A stretch of DNA of 64,000 bases from Candidatus Nanohalococcus occultus (GCF_029207735.1 NZ_CP104395.1:850692-914691), one strand, 5' to 3'. Positions 8,352 to 16,841 are shown, numbered from the stretch's first letter. Program-made: numbers and translations. Notes: generated by a model not told the origin, from the letters alone.

Positions 8352-9941
8352 TTAGAGCTGTTCCGGGTTGTAGTCCGCATGGACCATTGCCTGGATTTTC
8401 TCTTCGATCTCTTCTGGGCTTCCTTCTCCTGCTAGCTCGACGATCGCCGGCCCCATCTCTTTTGCGTAGGACGTAAGCTGTCTTTTCTTCTTTTCCTGGA
8501 TCTCACGTCGCTCCTGGCGTTTAAGCTCTCGGCCTAGCTTGCGGCCGACTTCTTGCAAGGCTAGCTTCATCTCCTTGCGGATATCCTCATAGTTCGCTAC
8601 GGCTTCCTTTCCTTCGGATGTGAACGGAACCCATACCGATGCGATGTGGACTAGGATGTAAAGCGGTCCTTGCGGCCGGTCTCCTGTCTGTGAGACATTA
8701 TACCGATTCCAAGATACTTCCTCTACTGCTTTCGTGGTCACACACGAGGATTTCTTGTAAAGCAATGGAACCTTGTTTGCGAATCTTAGCTCGTCGAAGG
8801 ATCCTTCTTCATCGATGTCTCCTCCCCATGCCAGTCCTACCTCGACCTGGAACGGGTTTCCTTTGTACACCTTCGGTTTACGGGTTTCCGCAAAGATCAT
8901 ATCCGGGTTCAACTCTTTTTGAAGCCCTTTCTCGATTAACTCCTCTCCGATCGGGGAAAGACAGTCTTTCGGCGGAGACTGTAGCTTTACGTTCTGGGCT
9001 GCCTTCAACAGCGTCTCGATCTCGTCTTTGTCCAACGTGTTCGGTCTTCTATCGGAATCGATTCCTGCTTCCTCGCATATGTCGTCGGCTGAAGTTCTTC
9101 CGACACGTGTGAACTCGTTTTGTAGGAATGAGGAGACGGTTCTGGCCGATGAGCCTTCGATCATCCTCATCATGATTCCGAGTTCGACTCCGTGTGGGTG
9201 CGGTTTGATCTCCTTCGGTTTCTGAGGAAGATCTTTCGAGACCCTTGGGTACTCGATCTTGTTTCCGTCCGGCTCTCTTAGTACGATCCGTGCGTACGGG
9301 TTCATGATCGCGGTGTGCTTGAGGTAGTTTTTCACCGAGTGATGTCCGCCAGTGTACTTTGCCTCGATGTTCATCTCGATTGTGGTTCCGTGATCGAAGT
9401 AATAATCCTTCCCGCCTGGGAACTCATCGGAGTCCTTTCCAACTACTTCATCTTCTATAATTTCAGGTTCGTTTTTCTCCGTGTCGATACGGACAACGAA
9501 CTTGTGGCATGGCTCTCCTTCCTGTTTGGACCATACTGTCACCGGTTCTCCGGTTGTAAGCTGGGCGTACATCGCGGAAGCGGAGATTCCGATTCCCTGC
9601 TGTCCACGGCTCTGCTGAAGCTTGTGGAACTTCGAACCGTAGAGGAGCTTACCGAATACCTTCGGAATTGTCTCTCTGTCAAGTCCGATCGCGTTGTCTC
9701 TGATCTCGATACGGCATTTCTCATCGCCGATCTCATCAATTAGTACGTGTATTTCCGGCAGAATCTCGTCTCCTTCACATGCGTCCAGAGAGTTATCTAC
9801 TGCCTCTTTCGTAACCGTGATTATGGATTTCTGAGGGTTCTCAAATCCTAGTAGGTGTCTGTTCTTCTCGAAGAACTCGGCGACGGAAATCTCTTTGTGA
9901 TCAGATTCTTCCATCTCCGGTTGTTCCATGCCTTCGCTCAT
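8352..9941 (-). CDS. top6B: DNA topoisomerase VI subunit B
   Basis: 529 aa. GHKL ATPase subunit that closes around DNA and couples ATP to the A subunit. N-box TKEAVDNSLDAC (about 43-55), second motif RDNAIGL then IPKVFGKLLYGSKF, and glycine-lid RGQQGIGISA. A helix-two-turn-helix region (DICEEAGID...) and the transducer domain with a conserved Lys (QTGDRPQGP region) follow. The motif normally DxGxG reads DNAIG here, a Gly to Ala change. It is first of the two-gene top6 operon; top6A begins about 105 nt downstream. Confidence 0.97.
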   Translation of the reverse strand: MSEGMEQPEMEESDHKEISVAEFFEKNRHLLGFENPQKSIITVTKEAVDNSLDACEGDEILPEIHVLIDEIGDEKCRIEIRDNAIGLDRETIPKVFGKLLYGSKFHKLQQSRGQQGIGISASAMYAQLTTGEPVTVWSKQEGEPCHKFVVRIDTEKNEPEIIEDEVVGKDSDEFPGGKDYYFDHGTTIEMNIEAKYTGGHHSVKNYLKHTAIMNPYARIVLREPDGNKIEYPRVSKDLPQKPKEIKPHPHGVELGIMMRMIEGSSARTVSSFLQNEFTRVGRTSADDICEEAGIDSDRRPNTLDKDEIETLLKAAQNVKLQSPPKDCLSPIGEELIEKGLQKELNPDMIFAETRKPKVYKGNPFQVEVGLAWGGDIDEEGSFDELRFANKVPLLYKKSSCVTTKAVEEVSWNRYNVSQTGDRPQGPLYILVHIASVWVPFTSEGKEAVANYEDIRKEMKLALQEVGRKLGRELKRQERREIQEKKKRQLTSYAKEMGPAIVELAGEGSPEEIEEKIQAMVHADYNPEQL

Positions 9942-9984
9942 AATATCGTTTTACGTCCGATGATTCTTAACTGTCCGGCTCTAG

Positions 9985-10488
9985 CTACCGCACAATCTTC
10001 GATTGATTTCTCTCAAGGTAGTCATACGCCGTCGAATGAGTGCTGCCGTTTAACAGCATGTTAAGTGCTTCGACCGCTACCTGTATATTCTGTCCTTTAC
10101 CTATCAGCGCCACGGTCGTTCCGTAGACGGATAGATCTATGTTAGCTTCCTTTTCGATATGTCTGCGTGTTTCTCCATCTCTTCCGATCACACGGCCCTT
10201 TAACTCTTCCTGACGGGATGAGTTCTGCGTGAAGTCCTTTATGTTGATAATGTGAAACCCTACGTCTTTTTCAACAAGCTGTAGAGCTTTGTCAGGGTTG
10301 AAACCTCTTCCAACTGCTTTAACGGCTTTTTCCGCCATTAGTTCGTCGAATGCTTCTCCTTCAACTTTGACTACGTTGCCTTCTATCTTGACTTCGCAGT
10401 CGGTTAGCTCCTCGAAGTCCTGTTTGGTCTCGCCGCCTTCTCCGATGATAACGCCGATCCTGTCTTCAGGTATGCGTACTTGCTTCAC
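9985..10488 (-). CDS. KH-domain RNA-binding protein (Dim2/Pno1 family)
   Basis: 167 aa with two KH domains. The first has IGVIIGEGGETKQDFEE (GxxG loop GEGG, about 12-28). The second has GRVIGRDGETRRHIEKEANIDL (GRDG, about 105-125) followed by VYGTTVALIG. This is the archaeal homolog of Dim2/Pno1 (TIGR03665-type), acting with RIO1 in late 16S rRNA maturation. The RIO1 gene lies immediately upstream in the same orientation, the conserved archaeal pairing. Confidence 0.93.
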   Translation of the reverse strand: MKQVRIPEDRIGVIIGEGGETKQDFEELTDCEVKIEGNVVKVEGEAFDELMAEKAVKAVGRGFNPDKALQLVEKDVGFHIINIKDFTQNSSRQEELKGRVIGRDGETRRHIEKEANIDLSVYGTTVALIGKGQNIQVAVEALNMLLNGSTHSTAYDYLERNQSKIVR

Positions 10489-10542
10489 AGCTAATGGTCT
10501 CGTACAAGCTTTATAATAGTTCGATCTTGAGTAGAGAGCTTA

Positions 10543-11298
10543 TCAATCGGAAATAAGGCTGTTATAGAAGTTCTGTTCGTCGGTCTCCGCACCCTGGCTT
10601 CGGAAAAACTTCGCAGTGTTTTGAATATCTCTTTCCAGAAGCTCCTTTGCTCTCGGATGAGTTCTGTGAACCCCCTGTGAGAAGTCTATCCATGCCAGTG
10701 CTGGCTCATCAGTCACTAGGATATTGTACTCGGATAGGTCGCCGTGAACAAGTTTTTGCTCCTCCCAGAGTTTTTTGATCGCTTTCTTTGTCTTTTTCCA
10801 GCCTAGCTCCGGGTTCTCTATCTCAACTTCTTTGAGCTTCGGGAAAGGCGAAAAATCCTGGCCTATAAACTCCATGACTAAGATGTTTTTCTCTGTTGCG
10901 ATTGGTTTCGGGCATTTTACAACGTCTTGAGCTTTCTGAAGGTTACGGTATTCTTTTTTACACCATTCTTCAATTATGCTTCTTCTATCGGACTTGAAGC
11001 TCTCGAAACGTGGATCGCCACGCAGGTACTGTTCCATCTCTCTGAATCCACCGGCCCGAGTCATGTATATCTTTACAAGTACGCGTTCGCCGTCAGGCGT
11101 ATCGGCCAGGAAAACCTTCGATTCTTTACCGGACTCTATGGTTCCATAAAGCTGTGAGAGAACTCCGCGATCCGAGAGCTTCATCAAAGCCTTCTTTGTA
11201 TAATGGTCGAATACGTTATCGAAGGCTTTTTTCGCTTCCGAGTTATCGAACATTCTACGGCTTTTTTCCTGCCATCGACGTTCGAACTCTCTTTCCAT
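10543..11298 (-). CDS. rio1: RIO1-type serine/threonine kinase
   Basis: 251 aa. Atypical kinase/ATPase of small-subunit maturation. Visible motifs: ATP loop GTIESGKESKVFLA (about 48-61), Lys in VLVKIY, hinge VMEF, catalytic loop LVHGDLSEYNILV (about 190-202) and metal-binding WIDFSQGVH. It lies between aIF1A (upstream) and the KH protein (downstream), the conserved aIF1A-RIO1-KH order. The C-terminus is short with no extra domain. Confidence 0.95.
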   Translation of the reverse strand: MEREFERRWQEKSRRMFDNSEAKKAFDNVFDHYTKKALMKLSDRGVLSQLYGTIESGKESKVFLADTPDGERVLVKIYMTRAGGFREMEQYLRGDPRFESFKSDRRSIIEEWCKKEYRNLQKAQDVVKCPKPIATEKNILVMEFIGQDFSPFPKLKEVEIENPELGWKKTKKAIKKLWEEQKLVHGDLSEYNILVTDEPALAWIDFSQGVHRTHPRAKELLERDIQNTAKFFRSQGAETDEQNFYNSLISD

Positions 11299-11313
11299 TA
11301 GAAAAAGACTGGT

Positions 11314-11625
11314 CTATAGGAACTCGCTGATTTCATCCAGGTGACCGCGATCTTCAAGCCACCGAGTCTCAGCGTTCGAGTAAGAGTTTACAATATCTCC
11401 TTTCTCATCGCCTTGGATCTTCCATGGGTCTACAAGCACTACTTTGTCTCTTTCAACCCACATTCCACGTTTTTTGCTTCCAGGGATTCTACAGATTCTT
11501 TCATTGCCGTCCGTACAGTATACACGGTACTTTCCACCGCCTTCCTTTCTTAATACGACTCCTAGTACTTCATCGCCGCTTGGTTCACGTACGCGGCCAA
11601 TTCCCTGTTCTTCATCTTCCGGCAT
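11314..11625 (-). CDS. Translation initiation factor aIF1A
   Basis: 103 aa OB-fold factor that binds the A site of the 30S subunit during initiation. The family pattern is clear: VLGVVLRKEGGGKYRVYCTDG, then ERICRIPGSKKRGMWVERDKVVLVDPW. Normal length with an acidic N-terminus. Begins the aIF1A-RIO1-KH set, 15 nt before the RIO1 start. Confidence 0.96.
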   Translation of the reverse strand: MPEDEEQGIGRVREPSGDEVLGVVLRKEGGGKYRVYCTDGNERICRIPGSKKRGMWVERDKVVLVDPWKIQGDEKGDIVNSYSNAETRWLEDRGHLDEISEFL

Positions 11626-11664
11626 ACCTCAACTTTAGAACTCAGTCTTTTAAAACAGGAACAA

Positions 11665-12345
11665 CTACTCGATCCGGACCGATACAACGTTCCGGTAGAC
11701 TTCTTCCCCGTTTTCCTCGCCCATTAACTCGTAGCTTCGCTTGATATCGGGGTCGTAGTGCTTTCTCAGCCGGCTGAGGATCTGTTTTGCCATCGGCTCG
11801 GTTGATAGAAAGATGTCGTAGCCGCTGTGGTTTTTCTCGACGTTGGAAAGAAACTTGTTCCGGTCATCGTTGGTGATTTCGGCAGCATGATCCATGATCT
11901 CGTTTGAGACCTTCTCTAGGTCGCCGTCTCCCCGTAGCTGGATCTTGACCTTGAAGAATCCGCTGGCGAACTTCGAGCAGTTTTTACACTGAGTCTTGCT
12001 GAACCTGACCTCGGTATCATAAGACGCCTTTATTTCGCCTTTGGTGGCGTGTACGCGCACAAGGAAGTCTTCATCTTCCTCCCAGTACTGTAGCTGCATC
12101 TCGATCCCTTCCTCGTTGTACTCGGAGAACTTCGCCGATAGCTGGTCTATAACTGAGTACTCTTCGAGCCATTTTCCGCTCTGTTCCATCCGGCCGCAGA
12201 CACTACAGATCGTGATCTCTACGACGTCCGGGATCTCAAGAAGATCGTTTTTATCCGGGTAACAGTCGGCACACAGCTTTTTTCTCTCCCCGTAGAGCTT
12301 TTCGGTTTCTTTACCGCAACGCGGGCAGAATTTTGTTAAGTTCAT
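11665..12345 (-). CDS. NMD3-family ribosomal large-subunit factor
   Basis: 226 aa. N-terminal zinc-binding part with C-x2-C pairs: FCPRCGKE, LCADCYPDK, TICSVCGR and later TQCKNCSKF. This is the NMD3 pattern followed by its alpha/beta domain with YDIFLSTEPMAKQI near 170. Eukaryotic NMD3 is the 60S export adaptor; the archaeal form is thought to bind the 50S subunit interface. It sits upstream of aIF1A in the informational block. Confidence 0.9.
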   Translation of the reverse strand: MNLTKFCPRCGKETEKLYGERKKLCADCYPDKNDLLEIPDVVEITICSVCGRMEQSGKWLEEYSVIDQLSAKFSEYNEEGIEMQLQYWEEDEDFLVRVHATKGEIKASYDTEVRFSKTQCKNCSKFASGFFKVKIQLRGDGDLEKVSNEIMDHAAEITNDDRNKFLSNVEKNHSGYDIFLSTEPMAKQILSRLRKHYDPDIKRSYELMGEENGEEVYRNVVSVRIE

Positions 12346-12368
12346 ACCTTAGGTTCGTAGCTGAATCT

Positions 12369-12716
12369 TTAAAGCTCGAAGTCCACGGTATCGCCCTGAT
12401 CCAGTTCAAGCTCCTCGAAGCTTTCCAAAAGATACCTGTATTTTTCATCCGACCTGTAGAGTTTCCAACTCCGCGGATCGAAGCCCCAAGGCTCTGCTTC
12501 CATCTTCTCAATAACTTTTCTCTCGGGATCAAGGAAATACAGGTACAGCGGATCGGAAAGCAGCATCATATCGATGAATGCGTTGGTCTTGGCTCCGAAG
12601 TCGAAAAGCATCTTTCCCTCCGAACGGAAGCTTAGACCCCAGAACTGACGTATAAGGCTGTCAGCTAGCTCCACACTGTGTTTTTTCCCTGCGACCCGGA
12701 CACTGATTTCGTCCAT
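12369..12716 (-). CDS. DUF192 family protein
   Basis: 115 aa single-domain protein. VELADSLIRQFWGLSFRSEGKMLFDFGAKTN, FIDMMLLSDPLYLYFLD and PEWGF-like WGFDPRSW correspond to the DUF192 pattern (RGLM...MLF...F.M......D..F.D). The function of the family is not established; some members are membrane-associated. No signal peptide. It starts close to, and divergent from, the dehydrogenase gene. Confidence 0.8.
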   Translation of the reverse strand: MDEISVRVAGKKHSVELADSLIRQFWGLSFRSEGKMLFDFGAKTNAFIDMMLLSDPLYLYFLDPERKVIEKMEAEPWGFDPRSWKLYRSDEKYRYLLESFEELELDQGDTVDFEL

Positions 12717-12803
12717 ACAGGAAAATTTACAGCTCAGTGGTTAAATCAGGACGGATTCCAGTCGAGGCCGTGCTTTTTGTTCAAGGAAGCCAATAACCTC
12801 TCT

Positions 12804-13787
12804 ATGAAGGTAGCATGGTTCGACGCCGAAGACTGGGAGAAAGAATATTTAGAGGACAAAGAGTACGACTTGGAGATTGATTTCTTCGAAGAATCTTTGA
12901 ACTCCGAGACCGTCGAGCTTGCGGAAGGCTACGATGCGGTAGCTGTTTTCGTCTCCTCGGATGTCAACGGCGAGGTGCTTGACTCCCTGGATGCGGATCT
13001 TGTTGCCTGTCGTTCTACGGGTTTCGACCATGTTGATACTGAAAAAGCCCGTGAGCAGGGCATCGATGTCTGTAACGTCCCCTACTATGGCGCCAACACT
13101 GTGGCAGAACACACCTTCGGACTTATCCTGGCTTTGAGCCGGAAGATATACTCTGCTATAAGAAAGGTTGATGAAGGCGATTTCGATCACGAAGGACTGC
13201 GCGGCTTCGATCTAGAGGGAAAAAAGCTCGGAGTTGTAGGCACCGGTTCGATCGGAAAACACGTAATACAGATGGCAAACGGGTTTGGCATGGATGTAAT
13301 CGCCTCAGATCCAAAGCCAGATCACGAAGCCGCGGAAGAACTCGGTTTCATGTACGTCAGCAACGAAGACCTGTTCAGACAGTCAGACATCATAACACTT
13401 CACTGCCCGCTAGTCGAGCAGACAGAACACCTTCTAAGCGAAGAGGAATTCGACCTTATGGACGGAACCGTTCTAGTCAACACTGCTAGAGGCGGTCTGA
13501 TCGATACAGAGGCGTTAATCGAGGCTTTGGAGAAAGACCAGGTTAAATCAGCCGGCCTAGACGTCTTGGAAGAAGAATGTTTTCTAGAAGACGATATAGG
13601 ATATCTCAGCGAGATGGAAGATGAATGCGACCCGAAAACAATCCTGGAAGACCATATACTGATCGACAGAGAGGATGTGCTGATCACACCGCATAACGCG
13701 TTTAACAGTATCGAGGCGTTACAGAGAATTACAGATACGACCCTTGATAACTTGGAAAACAGGAAAAACGTGGTCAACGGTTTTTAA
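12804..13787 (+). CDS. D-2-hydroxyacid dehydrogenase (D-lactate dehydrogenase-like)
   Basis: 327 aa from ATG 12804; sequence further upstream belongs to the DUF192 promoter/N-terminus. NAD-binding GTGSIG at 146-151, then NTARGG with catalytic Arg229, DVLEEE with Glu258 and TPHNAF with His297. The insertion between Glu and His and the N-terminal GFDHVDTEKA place it with LdhA-type enzymes. Likely reduces pyruvate to D-lactate and regenerates NAD+, consistent with a fermenter using the glycolytic mutase nearby. The 3' end overlaps the convergent GIY-YIG gene by 14 nt. Confidence 0.88.
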   Translation: MKVAWFDAEDWEKEYLEDKEYDLEIDFFEESLNSETVELAEGYDAVAVFVSSDVNGEVLDSLDADLVACRSTGFDHVDTEKAREQGIDVCNVPYYGANTVAEHTFGLILALSRKIYSAIRKVDEGDFDHEGLRGFDLEGKKLGVVGTGSIGKHVIQMANGFGMDVIASDPKPDHEAAEELGFMYVSNEDLFRQSDIITLHCPLVEQTEHLLSEEEFDLMDGTVLVNTARGGLIDTEALIEALEKDQVKSAGLDVLEEECFLEDDIGYLSEMEDECDPKTILEDHILIDREDVLITPHNAFNSIEALQRITDTTLDNLENRKNVVNGF

Positions 13788-14154
13788 TTCTGTATAGATG
13801 GGTTTTACACTCACAGTCCGAAGATCCAAAGCTATCGACAGGTTCGCCTATAGCGTTCGCTGTTTCTGAGAGAACACATTCGTAGCTTGAATTCTCTGGA
13901 AGTATGAAATAGTCAATGGGCTGTGCTACTGCGGAAAAATAATCTATATGCCAGTGTTTGTTCTCTGTCCGGGAAAAATGCCGTTCTAACCTCTTTTCCA
14001 CGGAGTTCATGGCTGATCCGACGTAAACATAGATTCCTTCTGGGAACTGTATTTTCCCGAGCGCTCCGACCTCGATTTCCCTGCTCTTTTCCAGCCGGAA
14101 GAACGCCGCATAAACTGCTTTCACAGTTTTAACCTTAGAGTTAAGGAATTTCAA
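13774..14154 (-). CDS. DUF123 GIY-YIG-like endonuclease domain protein
   Basis: 126 aa. GIYVYVGSAMNSVEKRLERHFS carries the GIY-x-YVG motif and the basic Arg helix. HWHIDYF follows, and the C-terminal SSDCECKTHLYRI has the Cys-x-Cys typical of archaeal DUF123 proteins. The biological role is not established; it may be a repair nuclease. Single gene, convergent with and slightly overlapping the dehydrogenase. Confidence 0.85.
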   Translation of the reverse strand: MKFLNSKVKTVKAVYAAFFRLEKSREIEVGALGKIQFPEGIYVYVGSAMNSVEKRLERHFSRTENKHWHIDYFSAVAQPIDYFILPENSSYECVLSETANAIGEPVDSFGSSDCECKTHLYRIKNR

Positions 14155-14169
14155 GCCTACTGTTTAGCT

Positions 14170-14565
14170 ATGGAAACGCCAAGAACGGAAGAAGAGTTCA
14201 AGGAAAAACTTTCCAGCGAACAGTACCGCGTTATGCGTGAAAAAGGCACGGAGCCGCGTTTTTCAGGCGAGTACGTGGAAAAAGACGATGACGGCCTTTA
14301 CCGGTGTGCAGCCTGTGGAAACCAGCTTTTCTCCAGCAAGACCAAGTACAGCTCGAACTGTGGCTGGCCTTCCTTCTACGACGCCGATGAGGGATCGGTC
14401 GAGTTCCAGGAGGATAAATCCCACGGCATGGAGCGTACAGAAGTTCTTTGCACAGAATGCGGTTCGCATCTCGGCCATGTCTTCGACGATGGTCCGGAAC
14501 CGACCGGGAAACGTTTCTGTATAAACTCTGTAGCCCTCGAGTTCGAAGAAGTTTCGGACAGTTAA
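14170..14565 (+). CDS. msrB: Peptide-methionine (R)-S-oxide reductase MsrB
   Basis: 131 aa cytosolic repair enzyme reducing methionine-R-sulfoxide with thioredoxin. Zinc ligands C46/C49 (CAAC) and C94/C97 (CTEC), recycling C64 in NCGWPSF, catalytic C117 in RFCINSVAL; all present. Normal length, no signal peptide. It is divergent from the GIY-YIG gene with 15 nt between starts. Confidence 0.96.
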   Translation: METPRTEEEFKEKLSSEQYRVMREKGTEPRFSGEYVEKDDDGLYRCAACGNQLFSSKTKYSSNCGWPSFYDADEGSVEFQEDKSHGMERTEVLCTECGSHLGHVFDDGPEPTGKRFCINSVALEFEEVSDS

Positions 14566-14694
14566 CGGACAACCAGCGAATCACCGGTGGAAAACTTCTA
14601 GAACCGTGGAAAACAAGATATAGAGAACTCAAGCAGATTCTCGGACATCCGTAAATCGCCTTAATAGGGATATCATGAGCAATTATTCCTTACA

Positions 14695-14982
14695 ATGACT
14701 GTGCTGCTGAACGGACGATTCCGAGAATACCTGGAAACTGAAACCAACAAAACCCGCTTGGAGATGCGGAAAGCCCGCGAATCAATTAGAAGCCTTGCTC
14801 TTAGATACGAAAAGTTCGAAGACATCCGGTTCGAGGAGTTAAATGAACGGGAAAAAGACGCGCTGAGACATTTCATGAACTACCGGATACTTGTGGAAAG
14901 TGACGGCTCAAAAGACACACAGGAAACCGTCGATGAGATCAAATTCCTTGTGAAAAGTTCCGGGCAGCCAAGCCTCAGCTAA
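14695..14982 (+). CDS. Hypothetical protein, 95 aa
   Basis: A small charged protein, mostly helical, with no signal peptide, membrane segment or Cys motif; I do not recognise it. It has an ATG start after a 130-nt gap from msrB and codon use like its neighbours. The core reads RLEMRKARESIRSLALRYEK. Preceded by an A/T-rich stretch (TTAATAGGGATATCATG). Confidence 0.6.
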   Translation: MTVLLNGRFREYLETETNKTRLEMRKARESIRSLALRYEKFEDIRFEELNEREKDALRHFMNYRILVESDGSKDTQETVDEIKFLVKSSGQPSLS

Positions 14983-15096
14983 ACTTTCAACATCGATCCG
15001 TCCATAACCACAATTTCTTATAAAGAAGAATAAACCCAGATTTTTACCCGAAAGCCGCTTTTATGCGACCTCTGATGATGAAACTTTCAGAAGTTT

Positions 15097-15168
15097 CGCC
15101 CGCACAGGGATTTGAACCCTGGATCTGCACCTCCGCAAGGTGCCGTCTTTCCACTAGACCATGCGGGC
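15097..15168 (-). tRNA. tRNA-Arg(GCG)
   Basis: Minus strand: acceptor GCCCGCA/TGCGGGC with discriminator G, D stem GTCT/AGAC, anticodon stem GCACC/GGTGC with loop TTGCGGA (anticodon GCG), T arm CAGGG-TTCAAAT-CCCTG. No intron, CCA not encoded. Confidence 0.95.
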
Positions 15169-15192
15169 TTCTAATAGTATTCAGGAGCTGAA

Positions 15193-15207
15193 GCTTTTTT
15201 AAAAAGC
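15193..15207 (-). promoter_or_regulatory. Palindromic TATA-like element upstream of tRNA-Arg
   Basis: GCTTTTTTAAAAAGC, centred about 32 nt upstream of the tRNA 5' end, at the archaeal box A distance. Confidence 0.5.
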
Positions 15208-15270
15208 TGTTAGGGCTGGCTTGAAAAGCCCGGGGTACTAATCGTTTTTCCCGAGGTGACTAAACCACAA
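15206..15270 (+). other. Stretch resembling the 3' end of 23S rRNA (possible remnant)
   Basis: The + strand reads GTTAGGGCTGG, then AAGCCCGGGGTACTAATCG, a T run, then CCCGAGGTGACTAAACC. From memory the ends of many 23S rRNAs read (GTTGATAGGC)...AGC(C)...CCGGTACTAAT(C/A)G...CCGAGG...CTTAACC. The order and spacing agree but the upstream 23S gene is absent. It is either a displaced fragment or chance similarity. Confidence 0.3.
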
Positions 15271-15318
15271 ATGAAAGAGCTACTGAAGAAACTGAAGCAG
15301 AAGCTAGGCCTAGCCTAG
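15271..15318 (+). CDS. Candidate 15-aa amphipathic microprotein
   Basis: ATG at 15271 opens MKELLKKLKQKLGLA and stops at TAG. GAGGTGA lies 12 nt upstream, a little far for an ideal Shine-Dalgarno. The spacing of Leu and Lys gives a strongly amphipathic helix. It has no known family and may be untranslated. Confidence 0.25.
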   Translation: MKELLKKLKQKLGLA

Positions 15319-15371
15319 AGCGCGCAGGAGAGTCAAATCCTGTTTTATACTTTTCTCTTTCATTTACGTTT

Positions 15372-15626
15372 ATGGGAAAGATTGCTTGTGTTTTCAAACT
15401 TATGCCGGAAGATGCCGAAACCGACTTAGAAGAGATAAAGGAACAGGTACGTGAAAAGGTAGACGTAACAGATATTGGAGAGGAAGATGTGGCTTTCGGA
15501 CTGAAAGCTATCAAGGTATCGGCTATTACGACAGATGAGAAAGGAGGTACGGACTTCGTTGAGAACCAGCTCGAGGAAGTTGAAGGCCTTCAAAGCATAG
15601 AGCTAGAGCATTTCGACAAGCTCTAA
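15372..15626 (+). CDS. Translation elongation factor aEF-1beta
   Basis: 84 aa. Guanine nucleotide exchange factor for aEF1A. MGKIACVFKLMPEDAETDLEEIKEQV and the conserved DVAFGLKAIKVSAITTDEKGGTDFVENQLEEVEGLQS are the EF1-GNE fold. Normal archaeal length (about 85-90). The start ATG is fixed by the family N-terminus. Confidence 0.95.
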   Translation: MGKIACVFKLMPEDAETDLEEIKEQVREKVDVTDIGEEDVAFGLKAIKVSAITTDEKGGTDFVENQLEEVEGLQSIELEHFDKL

Positions 15627-15628
15627 GC

Positions 15629-15781
15629 TCATCCTTCTTTTTTCATCCAAAAACTCTTTGTTCCGCCGCCACAGACTTTACATCCGTACTCTAGCTTACA
15701 GTTCGAGCAAACGTTCGAACCGCAGACCTCGCAGCTCTCGGTTGCCTTTTTCTGACCGCAGTACCCACATAGATCATCCAT
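15629..15781 (-). CDS. Small zinc-ribbon protein, 50 aa
   Basis: Minus-strand frame from ATG 15781 to TGA 15629 encodes a Cys-rich protein: LCGYCGQ, CEVCGSNVCSNC and CKVCGGG give about nine cysteines in C-x2-C spacing, enough for two zinc sites. The C-terminus is Lys-rich. This is the layout of archaeal zinc-finger microproteins of the HVO_2753 kind, some of which act in ribosome-linked or biofilm functions. The precise role is unknown. Convergent with aEF1B and divergent from FEN1. Confidence 0.75.
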   Translation of the reverse strand: MDDLCGYCGQKKATESCEVCGSNVCSNCKLEYGCKVCGGGTKSFWMKKEG

Positions 15782-15818
15782 ACCCGGTTATTAAGCTTGG
15801 AAGCCTAAACGTTTTTCT

Positions 15819-16841
15819 ATGGGCGTAGATCTAGGAGAGCTGATAGAGCCTGAAGAAATAGGTTTCGAGGATTTACATAACAAAGAACTGGCCATCGACG
15901 CTATGAACACGTTGTACCAGTTTTTATCAATAATAAGACAGAGAGACGGCACCCCGTTGAAAGACAGCGACGGAAATGTAACATCTCATCTTTCAGGGCT
16001 TTTCTACAGAACAATCAACTTGATGGAAAATGAGATACGTCCTGTCTATGTTTTCGACGGCGAGATGCCGGATTTAAAGTCAAAGGAATCTTCCAAGCGC
16101 CGTAAAAAACGAGAAGAGGCGAGAGACGAGTGGGAGAAGCTCAAAGATGAGGGAAAGATATCAGAAGCCTACTCGAAGGCAACACAGTCCTCTAAACTTA
16201 CAGGAGATATGATAGAAGAGTCCAAACGACTGCTTGATGCGATGGGCGTTCCTTACGTCGAAGCGCCAAGCGAAGGAGAGGCTCAAGCCGCCTCCATGGT
16301 AGGAGATGAGGTCTATGCGGTTGGAAGCCAGGACTGGGACTGTATGCTTTTCGGAGCCGACCGGATGGTCAGGAACCTTACATCCCGGAAAACCCGCAAG
16401 AGTTCCGGCGGAGGCACGAAAAAGATCTCAGTCGAGAGAATAGAACTCGAGAACGTGCTGGACGAACTAGAAGTAAGCCACAGACAGCTTGTCTGGATGG
16501 GAATCCTGATGGGAACCGATTTCAACCCGGACGGAGTTCACGGCATCGGCCCTAAGACAGCTTTAAAGATCGTAAGAGAGCATGATAGTCTGGAAGATAT
16601 TCTAGAAGAGGACAAGGTCAAGGACACGGAGTTTGAAAACGATCCGGAGCTTATCGAGGAGTTTTTCCTGAATCCGCCTGTCGAGGAAACCAGTTACGAG
16701 TTCGGAGAGCCGGATAAAGACGAAATCAGAAAGGTTCTGGTCGAAGACCATGGTTTCTCGGAGAAAAGAGTCAACTCCGGCCTTAAAAAGCTCGAAACTG
16801 CTCTAGAATCCCGTCAGCCAGGTCTTGACAGTTTCGTATAA
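15819..16841 (+). CDS. fen: Flap endonuclease FEN1
   Basis: 340 aa structure-specific 5' nuclease of Okazaki-fragment maturation and repair. Metal ligands sit in AIDAMNTLYQF, YVFDGEMPDLK, EAPSEGEAQAA, GSQDWDCMLFG and GTDFNPDGVHGIGPKTAL (helix-hairpin-helix). The C-terminal QPGLDSFV is a PCNA-interacting PIP box. All catalytic acids are present and length is standard. Confidence 0.97.
   Translation: MGVDLGELIEPEEIGFEDLHNKELAIDAMNTLYQFLSIIRQRDGTPLKDSDGNVTSHLSGLFYRTINLMENEIRPVYVFDGEMPDLKSKESSKRRKKREEARDEWEKLKDEGKISEAYSKATQSSKLTGDMIEESKRLLDAMGVPYVEAPSEGEAQAASMVGDEVYAVGSQDWDCMLFGADRMVRNLTSRKTRKSSGGGTKKISVERIELENVLDELEVSHRQLVWMGILMGTDFNPDGVHGIGPKTALKIVREHDSLEDILEEDKVKDTEFENDPELIEEFFLNPPVEETSYEFGEPDKDEIRKVLVEDHGFSEKRVNSGLKKLETALESRQPGLDSFV

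Noticed and set aside
9315-9743. 142-aa plus-strand frame opposite top6B
   Set aside because: Shadow of the strongly conserved ATPase domain.
14448-14654. 68-aa plus-strand frame spanning the msrB end and the following gap
   Set aside because: Mostly overlaps msrB in another frame; the part in the gap has no standard start or ribosome site.
15193-15207. Palindrome read as a terminator
   Set aside because: Its position about 32 nt upstream of tRNA-Arg fits a TATA-like element better, and its stem is A/T only.
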